Shown piece after piece: positions 26,780-36,911 of a stretch of 64,000 nt of DNA. The notes under the pieces were generated by a model that was not told the DNA's origin, did no database searches, and saw nothing but the letters and a program-made list of their open reading frames with translations. Source of the stretch: Bin55 sp965205965 (lineage in GTDB: Bacteria; Pseudomonadota; Gammaproteobacteria; Pseudomonadales; Azotimanducaceae); NCBI GenBank assembly GCA_965205965.1, contig CBDBHT010000004.1, positions 59,521 to 123,520 on the forward strand. Reading direction: 5' to 3'. A program made the translations under genes and the position numbers. The number at the start of each line of letters is the position of its first letter. Position 1 is the first letter of the stretch.

Positions 26780-29144
26780 AATTTTTCCATTCGGTTAAGG
26801 ATTCGGTCTTGGGCCTTGGTTATCCGCTGATTTTTTATTCCGTTAGCGAGTTGCCGGTGCCGGTGCTCCTCTTCCTCGCTGCCACTTTCCGACCGGTTTT
26901 CGGGATCGCCGTTCATAGGACCGGCCCGGACGGAGCCGTTGCCGACACCGGACGATCTCGCCGACAATACGAGTCACGGTTTCCCGGAGGGCGGCTGCAT
27001 GCTGAAGTAGCAGGCTCTCGATGTTGGCCGCCACCGCCGCAAGTCCGTGCTTGAAATTCGTCTGCATCAGCGGCTTGCCGTCATTCGGCAGCCCCCCGTT
27101 CACATGATCCTCGCCATGGTTGGCGAACAGCCGGGTCATGGTAATCAGGGTGAAGCATGCATACAGTTCCTGTTTCACACCCCGCTCGCTTTGCCCATGA
27201 AAGTCCTCAACCTCCATCAGCCGTTTGGATACCTTGTACCGTTCCTCGATGCCCCATCTCGCGTGATACAGATCCGACAGTTGCTCGATGGAATACTGGT
27301 CCCGGTCCAGCAGGGTCGTTCCCAGGATGAAGACGGTATCGCCCACGGCATATTTCACCAGCCGCAAGCGGTGCGGGCCGAATGCGGCTCCGGGGTTCCC
27401 TCGGCGTAGTCGGGTCAGCGTGCGTTGGCGGGGAACGACCTCGATGACCGTATCCCGGCGGCCGCCGTGGATGAAGCGGTCGACATCGATACCGGTTTTC
27501 CGTTGCATCCGGAACACCGCGTGCAGTCCCCGGATCGCATGCGCGTGCAGCATCTCATAGGAATAGTAGCCCCGGTCATAGACCACCACATCGTTCGCCG
27601 ACAACACGTTCAGGTGGGCCAGTGCCGCCGCGCGCTCGTTTCCATGCGCATGCAGGTCGAAGTCGACCGGTAGTCGGGCCTGCAGCCGATACAGGCAACT
27701 CACCAGACCCTGCGGATAATGGGCACCGTCTACCGGCGTCCGCCAGCCTTCATGCACCAGTCCGCGCGGCAGGTTCAGGTAGGTTCCATCGACCGCAAAC
27801 ACCCGATGCCCCTGCCACCGCCGATCCGCGTGTCGGGTCGGACTTTCCGTGCGTGCCGGGGTCGGGCCTCGGCGTCGAAGACCACCTTGAGGATTTCCTG
27901 GTGTAAGGTCTTGAACAGCTGCTCGTCCAGCCTGGCCCGGGCACTGCAGATGGAGGACGGCGACACCGGAGCCGGCTGTGGCAGTTCGATCCCCATCGTC
28001 CGGCATTGCCCCCACAGTTCGGCCAGCGTGGTCGCATATCCTGGACGCCCCTTCGAGAACACCAGCCGGAAAACGAACAGCACGACCACCAGCGTGTTCA
28101 GCACGCGCCGCCGCCGCTGCCAGAGCCGGTCATGCCGGTTGGCGACACTCACGAGCGTCTCGACGATGCCGCTCCAGAGCCGGACAAAAGCATCCTCCGG
28201 AGCCAGGACCGCCACCGGCGGCCTGCGGGAACGGCGTCCGGATCGACGGGAGCCGGTCAGCAGCACCTGCTTCCAGTCTTTCGTCAGCGGATACAGGTAA
28301 ACGTCCTTCGGCGTCCTGCCTGCCTCCGATGCACTCGCCTTGCGTCCCTTCGTCCGGCCAATGCACTGCCAGTTGGCCGCACGGTAGCAGGTCCCCCGGT
28401 ACTTCGCCGGATCCACAAAGGTCTCCGCCAGTACCGGCTCCAGGCCGTGCCGCTCCTTCCAGTCCCCGGGCAGCCGCCGAACCGCCATCGACAGGGCCTT
28501 CGAGGCCAGATACGGAACCCGAACCCAAGGGAAGATCAGGAACCGGGAGTTGTTCACCACCCCTTCAGACGCTTCGCCCGATCCCGATCCCGCCAGCCAA
28601 TCCAGGCGTCACGACAGGGAAGCCGGGTCGTGCCCGCCTCAAACAGCAGACAGCCCAGCTTGCGACCCCGACGATTCCGCAGCCAGTAGCGCAGGAAACA
28701 GCCGAACGGATGCCGGTAACCCAGCTCATGATGCCGATCCACCAATTCCTTCCATTCCTCAACGGCCTCCCCCTCCGCCACAACCTCCAGTTCCAGCGGC
28801 ATCAGCTCCTTCAACTCACACTCTATGGCGGAGCCCGGATCCGAGCGACTCGTATGCCGCGGTCTCCGACCCCCGGTTCCCGTTCTCGATCCCGGTCGCT
28901 TCGCCGGCAGCGACACGATGCCGTCGGACTCCAGCTGCTCCAGCATCCGCAGACAGGACCCCAGTCGATCCCGACCCTTCGGCGTGAACCAGCCCAGATG
29001 AGTGCACAGGGTGGCAGCCAGCTCATGGCGGCTCAGTGCCGGAAACATTTTCACCGTCTTCTGGAGGTCCGCAATCTGACGGCGGGTCAGCCGCGTGCCA
29101 CAGAAGGTGGTCGACTTCAAGTTCTCGATTCGGGAATCCATCAC
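26780..29144 (-). pseudogene. DUF4338-domain/IS4-type transposase fusion, two frameshifts
   Basis: About 780 codons read leftward. The N-terminal half is a DUF4338 (DruA-type) domain: SRHELAATLCTHLGW, ELVDRHHELGYRHPFGCFLR, NSRFLIFPWVRVPYLASKAL, VLAETFVDPAKYRGTCYRAA and GRTKGR. The C-terminal half is an IS4-type DDE transposase: FAVDGTYLNLPRGL (first D), VVVYDRGYYSYEML (second D) and the YREK-like YHARWGIEERYKVSK (E). The frame breaks near 28555, where four C residues stand in place of five in the copy at 59390, and again near 27850. DruA is known as a protein of the Druantia anti-phage system; here the domain belongs to a mobile element. The GTG/ATG start at 29144 is shared by all copies. Confidence 0.75.
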
Positions 29145-29166
29145 GTTTGCACCAGAGATAATCTAA

Positions 29167-30424
29167 CTAGTAGTTCGTTTTCTATATATCATTACATGGT
29201 GCATTTAGTATACTTGGTTTTCCGAAAGACAAGGATAGTCATCTGGGGAGGACAAGATGCCCTTTCAACGACAACGAGCGGAGCTACGTATTGACGATGG
29301 TGTGCGGTTGGAACTGGAGCGGATTAGCCGTTCGCAAACGGAGTCGGCGCGGCGCGTGGAACGTGCGAAACTGCTGCTCGGCTACGTGGCCGGCGAGCCG
29401 ATTTCGGCGATTGCGCGGTCGCTGAACACGAACCGCCCGAAGGTATACCGGTGCGTGCGCAAGGCTCTTGACGTGGGTGCTTTGCCGGCACTGGATGATC
29501 TGCCACGTCGGGGTCGCCCGGCGACGATCTTGGCGGGATCGCGCGCTTGGCTGGTGGCTCTGGCGTGCCGCAAGCCTGCGGAGCTGGGTTACGCCGAGGA
29601 GTTGTGGACGGTGCGACGACTGGCCGAGCACGCTCGGAAGCGCTGTCGGGACGCTGGGCATCCGGACCTGTTGAGCGTGGCCCCGGGAACGGTGTCGAAG
29701 ATCCTGGCCAATCAGGAGGTGCGACCGCACAAGATCACCTATTACCTGGAACGGCGGGACCCCGCGTTCGACGAGAAGATGGCGCAGGTGCTGTGTTTTT
29801 ATCGCGAAGTGGCACTGGTCCGCGAGCGAGGGGAGGATTCGGACGCACCGCTCGTGGCCTACATCTCGTACGACGAAAAGCCCGGCATTCAGGCGGTCGG
29901 CACGACCTCGCCCGACCGGCCGCCGGTACCGGGCGAGCACGCCACGGTCGGCCGCGACCCCGAGTACGTGCGCCATGGCACGGTCACCTTGATGGCAGGG
30001 ATGGACCTGCTCACGGGGCATGTGCACCGAGCCGTCGTGGACCGGCATCGAAGCCGGGAGTTCGTCGAGTTCCTGCGGGGCCTGGACAAGGCCTATCCCA
30101 AAAACATGACGCTGCGACTGATCCTCGACAACCATTCGGTCCACCTCTCCAGGGAAACGCGCACCTGGCTCGCCAGCGTGCCCAACCGGTTCGAGTTCGT
30201 GTTCACGCCCAAGCACGCATCGTGGCTGAACCTGATCGAGACGTTCTTCAGCAAAGTGGCAAGAACCGTGTTGCGTGGAATCCGTGTCGCCTCGACGGAC
30301 GAACTCAAGGAACGTCTCGAACGCTACATCGATGGGATCAACGCCGAACCGGTGGTGTTCAAGTGGACTTATGGAATAAACGATGCGATCCGAGTGTGAC
30401 GGTATTTCGGAAACGAACTACTAG
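29167..30424 (+). mobile_element. IS630 element (type B)
   Basis: Bounded by CTAG at each end with the inverted repeat TAGTAGTTCGTTT at both sides. It carries one intact transposase. It sits exactly at the junction between the DUF4338/IS4 left-end region and the ISNCY element, using a CTAG formed by that junction. A 3'-end fragment of the same element, in the opposite orientation, is at 62381-62490. Confidence 0.88.
29257..30399 (+). CDS. IS630 family transposase (type B)
   Basis: A complete 380-residue transposase. An N-terminal helix-turn-helix lies at about residues 45-66 (PISAIARSLNTNRPKVYRCV). The DDE triad can be assigned to D206 (ISYDEKPG), D291 (LILDNHSVH) and E328 (SWLNLIETFFSK), the Tc1/mariner-like spacing of this family. 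No frameshift, unlike nearly every other transposase here, so this is probably a recent arrival and potentially active. It inserts at TA within CTAG. Confidence 0.92.
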   Translation: MPFQRQRAELRIDDGVRLELERISRSQTESARRVERAKLLLGYVAGEPISAIARSLNTNRPKVYRCVRKALDVGALPALDDLPRRGRPATILAGSRAWLVALACRKPAELGYAEELWTVRRLAEHARKRCRDAGHPDLLSVAPGTVSKILANQEVRPHKITYYLERRDPAFDEKMAQVLCFYREVALVRERGEDSDAPLVAYISYDEKPGIQAVGTTSPDRPPVPGEHATVGRDPEYVRHGTVTLMAGMDLLTGHVHRAVVDRHRSREFVEFLRGLDKAYPKNMTLRLILDNHSVHLSRETRTWLASVPNRFEFVFTPKHASWLNLIETFFSKVARTVLRGIRVASTDELKERLERYIDGINAEPVVFKWTYGINDAIRV

Positions 30425-32242
30425 TGTCTGTGCGAAAACCCTGATGATTGTATCAAAGTGCTGATTATTGTGGCATGGGAGGGTATTTTGAGCTAAAATG
30501 CTACGGATGAAGATTGCCGTTGGAGGCGTTGAAATGGGCTTTTTTAGGGGTTTCAGGGGTGTTCTGTGCGGATCTTCGTTGGGAGAGCAGCGATCATGAG
30601 ACGTTTCGAGCATGCCTTGCGGTTGGATGAGACGCCGATCGGTGAGATCAAGATTAATGTGAAATCACGGGATGACATTCCGGCGTTGCTGTTGGGATTG
30701 CAGCATCTGTACGTGTCGTGTCGGGAGGAATGGGAAGCGTTACTGGGTTGCCATGTGACAGCGGATCGGGATCCGGAGAACGGGAGGCCGGGGATGACGC
30801 TGTGGCGGGTTCTGGTGATGGCGGTGCTCAAGCAGGGTTTGAATTGCGACTACGACCGTCTGGGGGAGTTGGTGAACCATCACCAGGTGGTACGGAAGAT
30901 GCTGCAGCATGGGTTTCTGGATGACTGGACGTACTCGGTTCGCACGTTGCAGGACAACGTGTCGCTGGTGACGCCGGCGTTGCTACAGGAATTGAATGCG
31001 CTGCTGGTACGGGAGGGTCATGCGGTGGCGGGAAAGTTCCCTGGCACACCGCCTTGGACGGTCGGGTTGACTCGTTCGTAGTGGAGACGGACGTGCATTA
31101 CCCGACGGACGTGAACCTGCTGTGGGATGCGATGCGGGTGCTGCTGACGGAGGTTTCGGTCTGTTGCGGATCGCATGAGGTGTCGGGATGGCGGCAGGGG
31201 CAGTACTGGCGGAGCCAGGTTCGGCAGGGCTATCAACGGGTGAGCCGTGCGCGGTTGTGGTGCCGACGCCCGAAGGCGGTGGCGGCGTGGTTGACCCTGT
31301 GCGGCGATCTGACGGGGCGTCTGGGCGACACGCTGGAGGAGCTGGAAGGATTGCCGGAGGGCTCGGTGTCGCCGGCGCAGCTGTCGCGATGGCGCTGGTT
31401 TCACGCCTGCTCGGTGCGTTTGCAGGATCAGGTCCGCCGTCGCGTGCTGGAAGGGGAAACGATCCCGCACGAGGAGAAACTGTTCTCGCTGTTCGAGCCG
31501 CATACGCGCTGGATCGTGAAGGGCAAGGCCGGCCGGTGGAGCTGGGGGTTCCCCTGACGGTGCTGGAAGATCAACATCCGTTCATCCTGGGTTGGCACTT
31601 GCAGTGGCAGGGCGGCGATGTGGACGTGGGGGTTCCGCTGGTGGCGGCATGCCAGGCACAGTATCCGGAGTTGCGCGGATGCAGTTTCGACCGGGGGTTC
31701 CACAGCCCCGCCAACCAACAGCAACTGGCCGCGGTGCTGGAGCACGTCGCGTTGCCCGCGAAGGGGCGAGGCACGGAGGCCAGCCGAGCTCGGGAAGGTA
31801 AAGCATCGTTCGTGGCGCGACGCCGGCGGCATCCGGGCGTGGAATCGGCGATCCATGCGTTGGAAAGCCATGGCTTGGACCGGGTGCGCACGCATGGCCG
31901 GGCAGGCTTCGAACGCACCGTGGGTATCTCGATCCTCGCAGCCAACCTGCACCGACTCGGACGCTTGCTGCAGCAACGGGCGGCGCGGCGGTCCCATCGC
32001 ACGCACGCACCACCCTATCGTTTGGCGGCCTAGCCGTCCCCATCCTCAATATCCATCCTTCCCGCCCCTCGGGACGGACCCCGCACGCCCCGAAAGCGAG
32101 CAGGAGAACATCATCCGCACTTTTGGAGCCCCGATGGGCCGATTACCCGTCGTACATCTCCTAAATCAACATGATCCCCTGAGCGACGGATACCATCACG
32201 TGGCTTAAACCCATCGTAAAATGGGGTTTTCCCGCAGACACT
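30423..32242 (+). mobile_element. ISNCY-type insertion sequence, copy 2
   Basis: Same termini as the copy at 11075 (AGTGTCTGTGCGAAAACCC, and a right end of GGGTTTTCCCGCAGACACT). The right-hand target repeat AACT is at 32243-32246; the left-hand AACT is at 29165-29168, now separated by the IS630 type-B insertion. The host sequence is the left-end region of the DUF4338/IS4 element. Confidence 0.85.
30596..32033 (+). pseudogene. ISNCY family transposase, two frameshifts
   Basis: Same protein as at 11251 but less damaged. Frames run 30596-31081, 31054-31557 and 31188-32033, with breaks near 31045 (one extra base relative to copy 1) and near 31535 (a short deletion in a GGCCGGCC repeat). Recognisable blocks are GMTLWRVLVMAVLKQGLNCD, YDRLGELVNHHQVVRKML, VVETDVHYPTDVNLLWDAM and, in the last frame, SFDRGFHSPANQQQLA. 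Confidence 0.85.
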
Positions 32243-32246
32243 AACT

Positions 32247-32389
32247 AAGCGTAGATTGCCATAACCCATGCTGAAACGCAAGTGTTTTTTTGAAGAATCC
32301 CAACATAACCGAATATCTTTCCGTATATCAACCGGTTACACGATATCCTCAAAGACCAGGATCCCTTTCCGCTAATCCGAATGCCATTG
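32247..32389 (-). other. Left end of the DUF4338/IS4-type element
   Basis: Read leftward from CAATGGCATTCGGATTAG at 32389 this matches 63276-63420, including the CGTGTAACCGGTTGATATAC segment and TTCTTCAAAAAAACACTT. It is the non-coding leader between the terminal repeat and the transposase start, cut from its gene by ISNCY and IS630 insertions. Confidence 0.75.
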
Positions 32390-33115
32390 GCGGAGGTAGT
32401 GGGCGTCGTACTTCTCCGGCGACCCGGGGCGTACTGGCAACTTCTCGCGGACTTCCGCCACAAGCTGCTTGCTCATCTCGTCCATGCACACCACCGGATG
32501 CCGCGGGTCGTACGGCCGCTGGTATACCTTGAGCACCCGCTCCACGCCGGCCACGAAATGGTGGCTTTGCTGCTTCGGAATGCACCACATTTCCCGCCGC
32601 CACGGTTTCAATTCGTTTTTTTTAACGCCTGCCGCACAGTCTCCTCGCAAATCGATTCGACCACTTCAAGCCGCACCAGCTCTTCCGCCAGCAGCTTCAC
32701 GGTCCACCGAACACGGCCTTCCGGTGGAACCGAACAGGCCACCTGAACCAGACGCGCTTCCTTCTCCCCATCCAGCTTCTTCGGCACCGGAGGCAACGGC
32801 CGAGGCCTACGCTCCAGAGCCACCATCGGCCCCTGCTCCACGGCCCGCCGACGCACGTGCTGGCAGGTCCGCTCCGGTCACCCCCAGCGCATACACCACC
32901 TGCCCGTCCGTCAGTGCCGGGCCAGCGACCCCCTGATCCACAGCCAGCAGAATCCGTGCACGCTGCAGCTTCGTCGCCGACACCGCACGACGCGTGCTCG
33001 ACTTCAGCACCGCTTCCAACTCATCCCGCTCATCCTGAGCTAACTCCACCATGTATTTCTTCGGCATCGAATCCTCCTGATCCCAGAACCCCTTCCAATC
33101 CACTATTATAAACAC
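32390..33115 (-). pseudogene. IS630 (type A) transposase, 5' half
   Basis: The N-terminal half: MPKKYMVELAQDERDELEAV, a helix-turn-helix, then RVRWTVKLLAEELVRL, with the frame change at a run of eight A (complement of 32616-32623) before NELKPWRREMWCIP. A one-base indel near 32880 also breaks the helix-turn-helix frame relative to the copy at 50200-50700. Its 3' half is at 26274. Confidence 0.82.
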
Positions 33116-33185
33116 GTATTATTAGAACGGGCAGCCTACTAGAATACAAGGCAGTGCAGTAGTCGGAAATGTGGTATCGTTCCGG

Positions 33186-33540
33186 CAATTCCCCGTATAG
33201 TTTCATTTTGGGCTTGACGTCGGTCTTTCCGTGTTTTGGTACGGGAAACCGATGTTTTCAGACGGTTCACATGGCATGTCGTCGTGCATTGAGACGGGTT
33301 CCAGGTGCCGATATACGGGACCCTTGACCGTCAGAGCGGCATGGGGCCTCGGGACGTCCCGATGGGTTGATCCAGCAGCTCGGGAGGTGGTCGGCCGTCA
33401 GGACGTATCGTAGGCAATGTACGCGGTGTAGACCCCGAGGGGGCGTGGCCGTACAGTTTGCTTCCAAGTTGCACAGAAGGCTACCGCACAGAAACTGCTG
33501 CGTAGGCATTTCCACGCCGCGGTTCGGGTGCAGCACTTGG
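33186..33540 (-). mobile_element. IS4-like element relic (3' end)
   Basis: Starts with the terminal repeat CAATTCCCCGTATAG and matches the last about 340 bases of the IS4-like element (35192-36766) in reverse. The transposase core and the other terminus are missing. The junction with native sequence is near 33540. Confidence 0.75.
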
Positions 33541-33934
33541 TCGATCTACCCGCCAGGTGGACAAGTACACTCTATACCGCACTAACGAGAAGGGATTTCT
33601 GGGTTTCCGCTTGGAGGCTCTTAATTATCCCTTCGCCGACCGTCTTCTTTATGCGTTGCTGGCAGTATTGGATGACCAGTTTGCCGATCGTTGGCTTAAG
33701 TGCCGTACCAGTAGCACTGCCCCAAAGCTTCTGGCCGTCGTATGAAGATATAAGTGCAACCATGTTCTCATTTCACCAGAGTACTATACGTGTGGTTTCA
33801 GTTCAGACCCTGGCGTGTACATATCACTTTCAGCTTCTCCAGCACGGAATTCATTCCGATTACCTTGGCGGCCGAATAAACCAAAGAAGTACTGTGGAAG
33901 CCATATACTTTCTTGAATCTCTTGGCTGGGAATT
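33541..33934. other. No supported gene
   Basis: 390 bases of mixed composition between the IS4-like relic and tRNA-Asn. A 62-codon plus-strand frame at 33557-33745 lacks a ribosome site and recognisable similarity, so it is not called. Confidence 0.3.
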
Positions 33935-34010
33935 TGGCTCCGCCTGCTGGACTTGAACCAGCAACCCACTGATTAACAGTCAGTTGCTCTACCAATTGAG
34001 CTAAGGCGGA
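33935..34010 (-). tRNA. tRNA-Asn (GTT)
   Basis: A 76-base cloverleaf on the minus strand. The acceptor stem is TCCGCCT paired with AGGCGGA, followed by the discriminator G and an encoded CCA. The D arm contains AGCTCAATTGGTAGAGC, the anticodon arm is ACTGACTGTTAATCAGT with anticodon GTT, and the T arm has GGTTCAAGTCC. All stems pair. The tRNA stands between an IS-rich tract and the ferredoxin gene, and no integrase or attachment repeat is adjacent. Confidence 0.96.
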
Positions 34011-34147
34011 ATGGTACATAATTTTAATGGATCAACACTCTTTTTGGATAACAAAAGAAGAAGAAATGAAGATAACACAATATCCGCGCGGTGCGAATGA
34101 CCGGTGGGATATTATGCATGCCTTTGAGTGAACTGCCAGCTGATTCA

Positions 34148-34468
34148 ATGCCACAAATTACGTTTATCGAGCATGATGGTACAGAGCATACAATAAATCC
34201 GAATGCTGGAAATAGCTTAATGCGAGTAGCAGTCGACAACCTCGTGCCGGGCATTGATGCTGATTGCGGGGGTGAATGCTCTTGTGCAACGTGTCATGTG
34301 ATTTTGACCGAGGAATGGTTCGATAAACTAGGTGAGCCTAGCGAAAATGAAGAAGCGATGCTTTCACTGAATCCTGAAAAGCATTCAACTTCTAGGCTAT
34401 CTTGTCAAATTAAGGTTACAGACGAATTAGATGGAATCAGAGTTCAGTTACCTGAATTCCAGTTTTAG
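34148..34468 (+). CDS. [2Fe-2S] ferredoxin, adrenodoxin type
   Basis: A 106-residue electron carrier. The start MPQITFIEHDGTEHTINPNA is typical, and the cluster cysteines lie in CGGECSCATCHV plus C in RLSCQIKV, giving the CX5CX2C...C pattern of adrenodoxin/FdVI-like proteins used with P450s or Fe-S assembly. I chose ATG 34148 because homologues begin at this methionine. Upstream in-frame starts (34118 ATG, 34091 GTG) would add an unrelated leader, though 34118 has a better GGTGGGA site. There is no isc cluster nearby. Confidence 0.93.
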   Translation: MPQITFIEHDGTEHTINPNAGNSLMRVAVDNLVPGIDADCGGECSCATCHVILTEEWFDKLGEPSENEEAMLSLNPEKHSTSRLSCQIKVTDELDGIRVQLPEFQF

Positions 34469-34934
34469 ATCTAGCAATGTACGCAAGCTAGGACAGTCAT
34501 GAAATCTGAGACGGTCACTAAAGGGTATCGCTATTTATTCGAAGCAAACAATCCTTACAACGTTAGAAATCATACATTTATATCGAACATGATTCGTCAA
34601 AAAAGCAATAAATAGAGATATCCTAAAGATATTCTGACCTCTCGCTTTTTGTATTGTGTCTAATTCAGCCGAAGAATATGCGAACGATTTCAATAACGAT
34701 ATTTTCGAACAACCAACCTGTCACCGGTGTGTATTCCTGCAATAATGTAAAATGCGTTCGGAGACGACAGATTTTGATTTAATCCTTGCATTTGTACATT
34801 TTTCCAACACGGTTCATTGCGTCGTACAAATACGACGTGTATCAGACGAATAAGCAGCAAGGTTCAAGAACAGTCACTATTCATTTCTGCACACATGCCG
34901 TTTCATGGTGTGAAATGAAGCTATTGAGAAGTGG
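34469..34934. other. Intergenic, no gene seen
   Basis: 465 AT-rich bases between the ferredoxin and the IS3 element. No frame over 50 codons with support, no tRNA, and no clear terminator after the ferredoxin stop. Confidence 0.35.
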
Positions 34935-35191
34935 TGCGGAAAAATGGGACACGAACGGAGCATAGTTTAAGATACACCCGGCCTTTGTTAGGGACATGAC
35001 GGGAGTATGACAACGATGGTGAAAAGCAAACGACGGCGGCATTCGTCGGAGTTCAAGTTCAAGGTGGCGGTGGAGGCCCTGAAGGGGGATTGGACGATGG
35101 CGGAGTTATCGTCGCGGTTCGAGTTGCAGTCGACGCAGCTTCAACAGTGGAAGAAGATGCTTCTGGACGAAGGGGCACTGGTGTTTGAACG

Positions 35192-36766
35192 CAGCAATTC
35201 CCCGTATAGCCCCAACCCCGCTATAGGTATGGACTTTGCGCATTGGCTTTCACAATAATAAGAGCGTAGGCTTATCGTTTGAGGATAGATGATAGGTTAA
35301 TATAGAGTTACCAGACAAACGAGGTATCCAAGGATGGGTGCGTTGAAGTTGCGCAAGGATGTGAGCAAACCCGGTTTGCTGCGGGTGGTTCGTGAAGTAT
35401 TTGAGGCGGTCGTTGAGGAGGAAGGTGGTGGAAATGAATCTGCGTCGTCTGTACGGTCTGGCGCAGGTTCCCTGCGACACGACTCTGCGCCGTCGCCTGG
35501 ATCCGATCTCGCCGGTGCGGTATCGGCGGGCGTTTCAGCAGGTTCTGCAACGCGCCCAGCGCGGCAAGGCACTGCAGCGGATGTCGGCGTGGCGCGGTCA
35601 TTATCTGGTAGCCGTGGATGGTACCGGCACCTTTTCCTCCCAGCGGGTTCACGGTCCGTGCTGTCTGCGGGCCCGGCATCGCAACGGTTCGAGCACGTAC
35701 TCCCATCAGCAGTTGTGTGCGGTGATGGTGCATCCGGATCAGCGGCAGGTGCTGCCGATGGCGATAGAAGCGGTTTGCAACGGGGATGGCTCGACGAAGA
35801 ACGACTGCGAGCGGGGTGCCTGGGCCCGGCTAGTTCCGGTCCTGGCTTCGCTTTATCGGCGCATGAAGCTGATCGTGATTGCCGATGGGCTGTTCTCGCA
35901 GGGTCCCCAGATCCGGCTGCTGCAGGAGCATGGACTGCGCTTTCTGCTGGTGGCTCGGGCGGGCGACCATCCGCATCTGCAAGCTCAGATGGATCGTTCC
36001 GATGCGCCCTGGTTTGCAGATCCCTCGCCCGAAGGGCAGGAGCGGGATCGCCAGCTGCGCGTGGTGCCGGAGGTGGAACTGAATGCTGCGAACCCCGACC
36101 TGAGGGTCCAGGTGCTGCAGAGTTCGGAGCGGCGTGGCTCCGGCGAGGATGCGCGGCGGGCGTTCACCTGGGTCACCGATCTGCCGCTCAATCCGCATAA
36201 CGCCAGCGAACTGGCTCGCGCGGCTCGCAGTCGCTGGAAGATCGAGAACGAGACCTTCAACACGCTGAAGAACGTCCAGTACCTGGAACGCAACTTCGGA
36301 CACGGAACCCAGCACCTGTCGGATACTTTCGCTGCGCTGATGCTGCTGGCGTTCCTGATCGACCAGCTGCTGGAAATGGCCTGCCCGTCATGAAGCAAAT
36401 CTTCGCCAAGTGCTATACCCGAACCGCGACGTGGGAACGTCTGCGCAGCAGTTTCTGTGCGGTAGCCTTCCGCAACTGGCAGGAACTGTACGGCCACGCC
36501 CTCGGGATCTACACCGCGTACCTCGCCTACGATACGTCCTGACGGCCGACCGCCTCTCCAGCTGCTGCTCGATGAAGAAGGGATCGGGACGTCGTCCCGA
36601 GGCCCCATGCCGCCCTGACGGTCAAGAGACCTGCATATCGATGCCCGGAACCCGTTCCAACGCACGACGACATGCCATGCAAACCGTCTGAAAACGTCGG
36701 TTTCCCGTACCGAAACATGAAAAGACCGACATCAAGCCCAAAATGAAACTATACGGGGAATTGCTG
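35192..36766 (+). mobile_element. IS4-like element, copy in IS3
   Basis: 1,575 bases with terminal inverted repeats CAGCAATTCCCCGTATAG at 35192 and CTATACGGGGAATTGCTG ending at 36766, flanked by a perfect 10-base target duplication TGTTTGAACG (35182-35191 and 36767-36776). Inserted into orfA of an IS3 element. It lacks about 120 bases near the transposase 5' end relative to the copy at 47432. Confidence 0.92.
35334..36541 (+). pseudogene. IS4-like DDE transposase with 5' deletion
   Basis: The start MGALKLRKDVSKPGLLRVVR matches the copy at 47574. A deletion near 35410 then removes about 40 codons (the FSTGDCLMSGLAVFLEKHAS region) and shifts frame. The remaining frame 35392-36393 contains the catalytic blocks YLVAVDGTGTF (first D), LIVIADGLFSQ (second D) and RSRWKIENETFNTLKN (E). 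A further frame change near 36390 separates the last 50 residues. Inactive as written. Confidence 0.82.
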
Positions 36767-36911
36767 TGTTTGAACGTGGGTTACGGACGGCGAAGTCGCC
36801 GGAGCCGGATACGGATGCGAACGAGCTGCACCGCAAGATTGGGGAACGGACGATGGAGCGGGACTTTCTCAAGGAAAAGCTGGTGCCCTGGATCGATCTC
36901 GGAGAACGGCG

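Larger units (their letters stand above)
26761..32389 (-). mobile_element. DUF4338/IS4-type element with two further insertions
   Basis: The termini are CAATGGCATTCG inverted repeats (26761 and complement ending 32389) with a 10-base target duplication, in the range of IS4-family elements. The transposase is read leftward from 29144 to about 26780. The left-end region (32247-32389) is separated from the gene by ISNCY (30423-32242), itself preceded by an IS630 type-B copy (29167-30424). Without the insertions the element would be about 2.6 kb. Confidence 0.8.
26266..33142 (-). mobile_element. Outer IS630 element (type A) split by a 5.6-kb nest
   Basis: The ends are CTAG-flanked (26266-26269 and 33139-33142) and match the uninterrupted copy at 49553-50788. 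The 3' half of the transposase lies at 26274-26760 and the 5' half at 32390-33115. They are separated by a DUF4338/IS4-type element (26761-32389) that duplicated 10 bases of the IS630 target, GCGGAGGTAG (26751-26760 and 32390-32399). Rejoining the halves at one copy of this repeat restores the order seen in the intact copy. Confidence 0.85.

Noticed and set aside
33557..33745. 62-codon plus frame before tRNA-Asn
   Set aside because: No homology, no start signal, and it adjoins an IS relic.
35140..36390. Interpreting the many direct and inverted repeats as a CRISPR array or prophage
   Set aside because: The repeats are whole IS ends with target duplications; there are no regularly spaced short repeats, cas genes or phage structural genes in the window.
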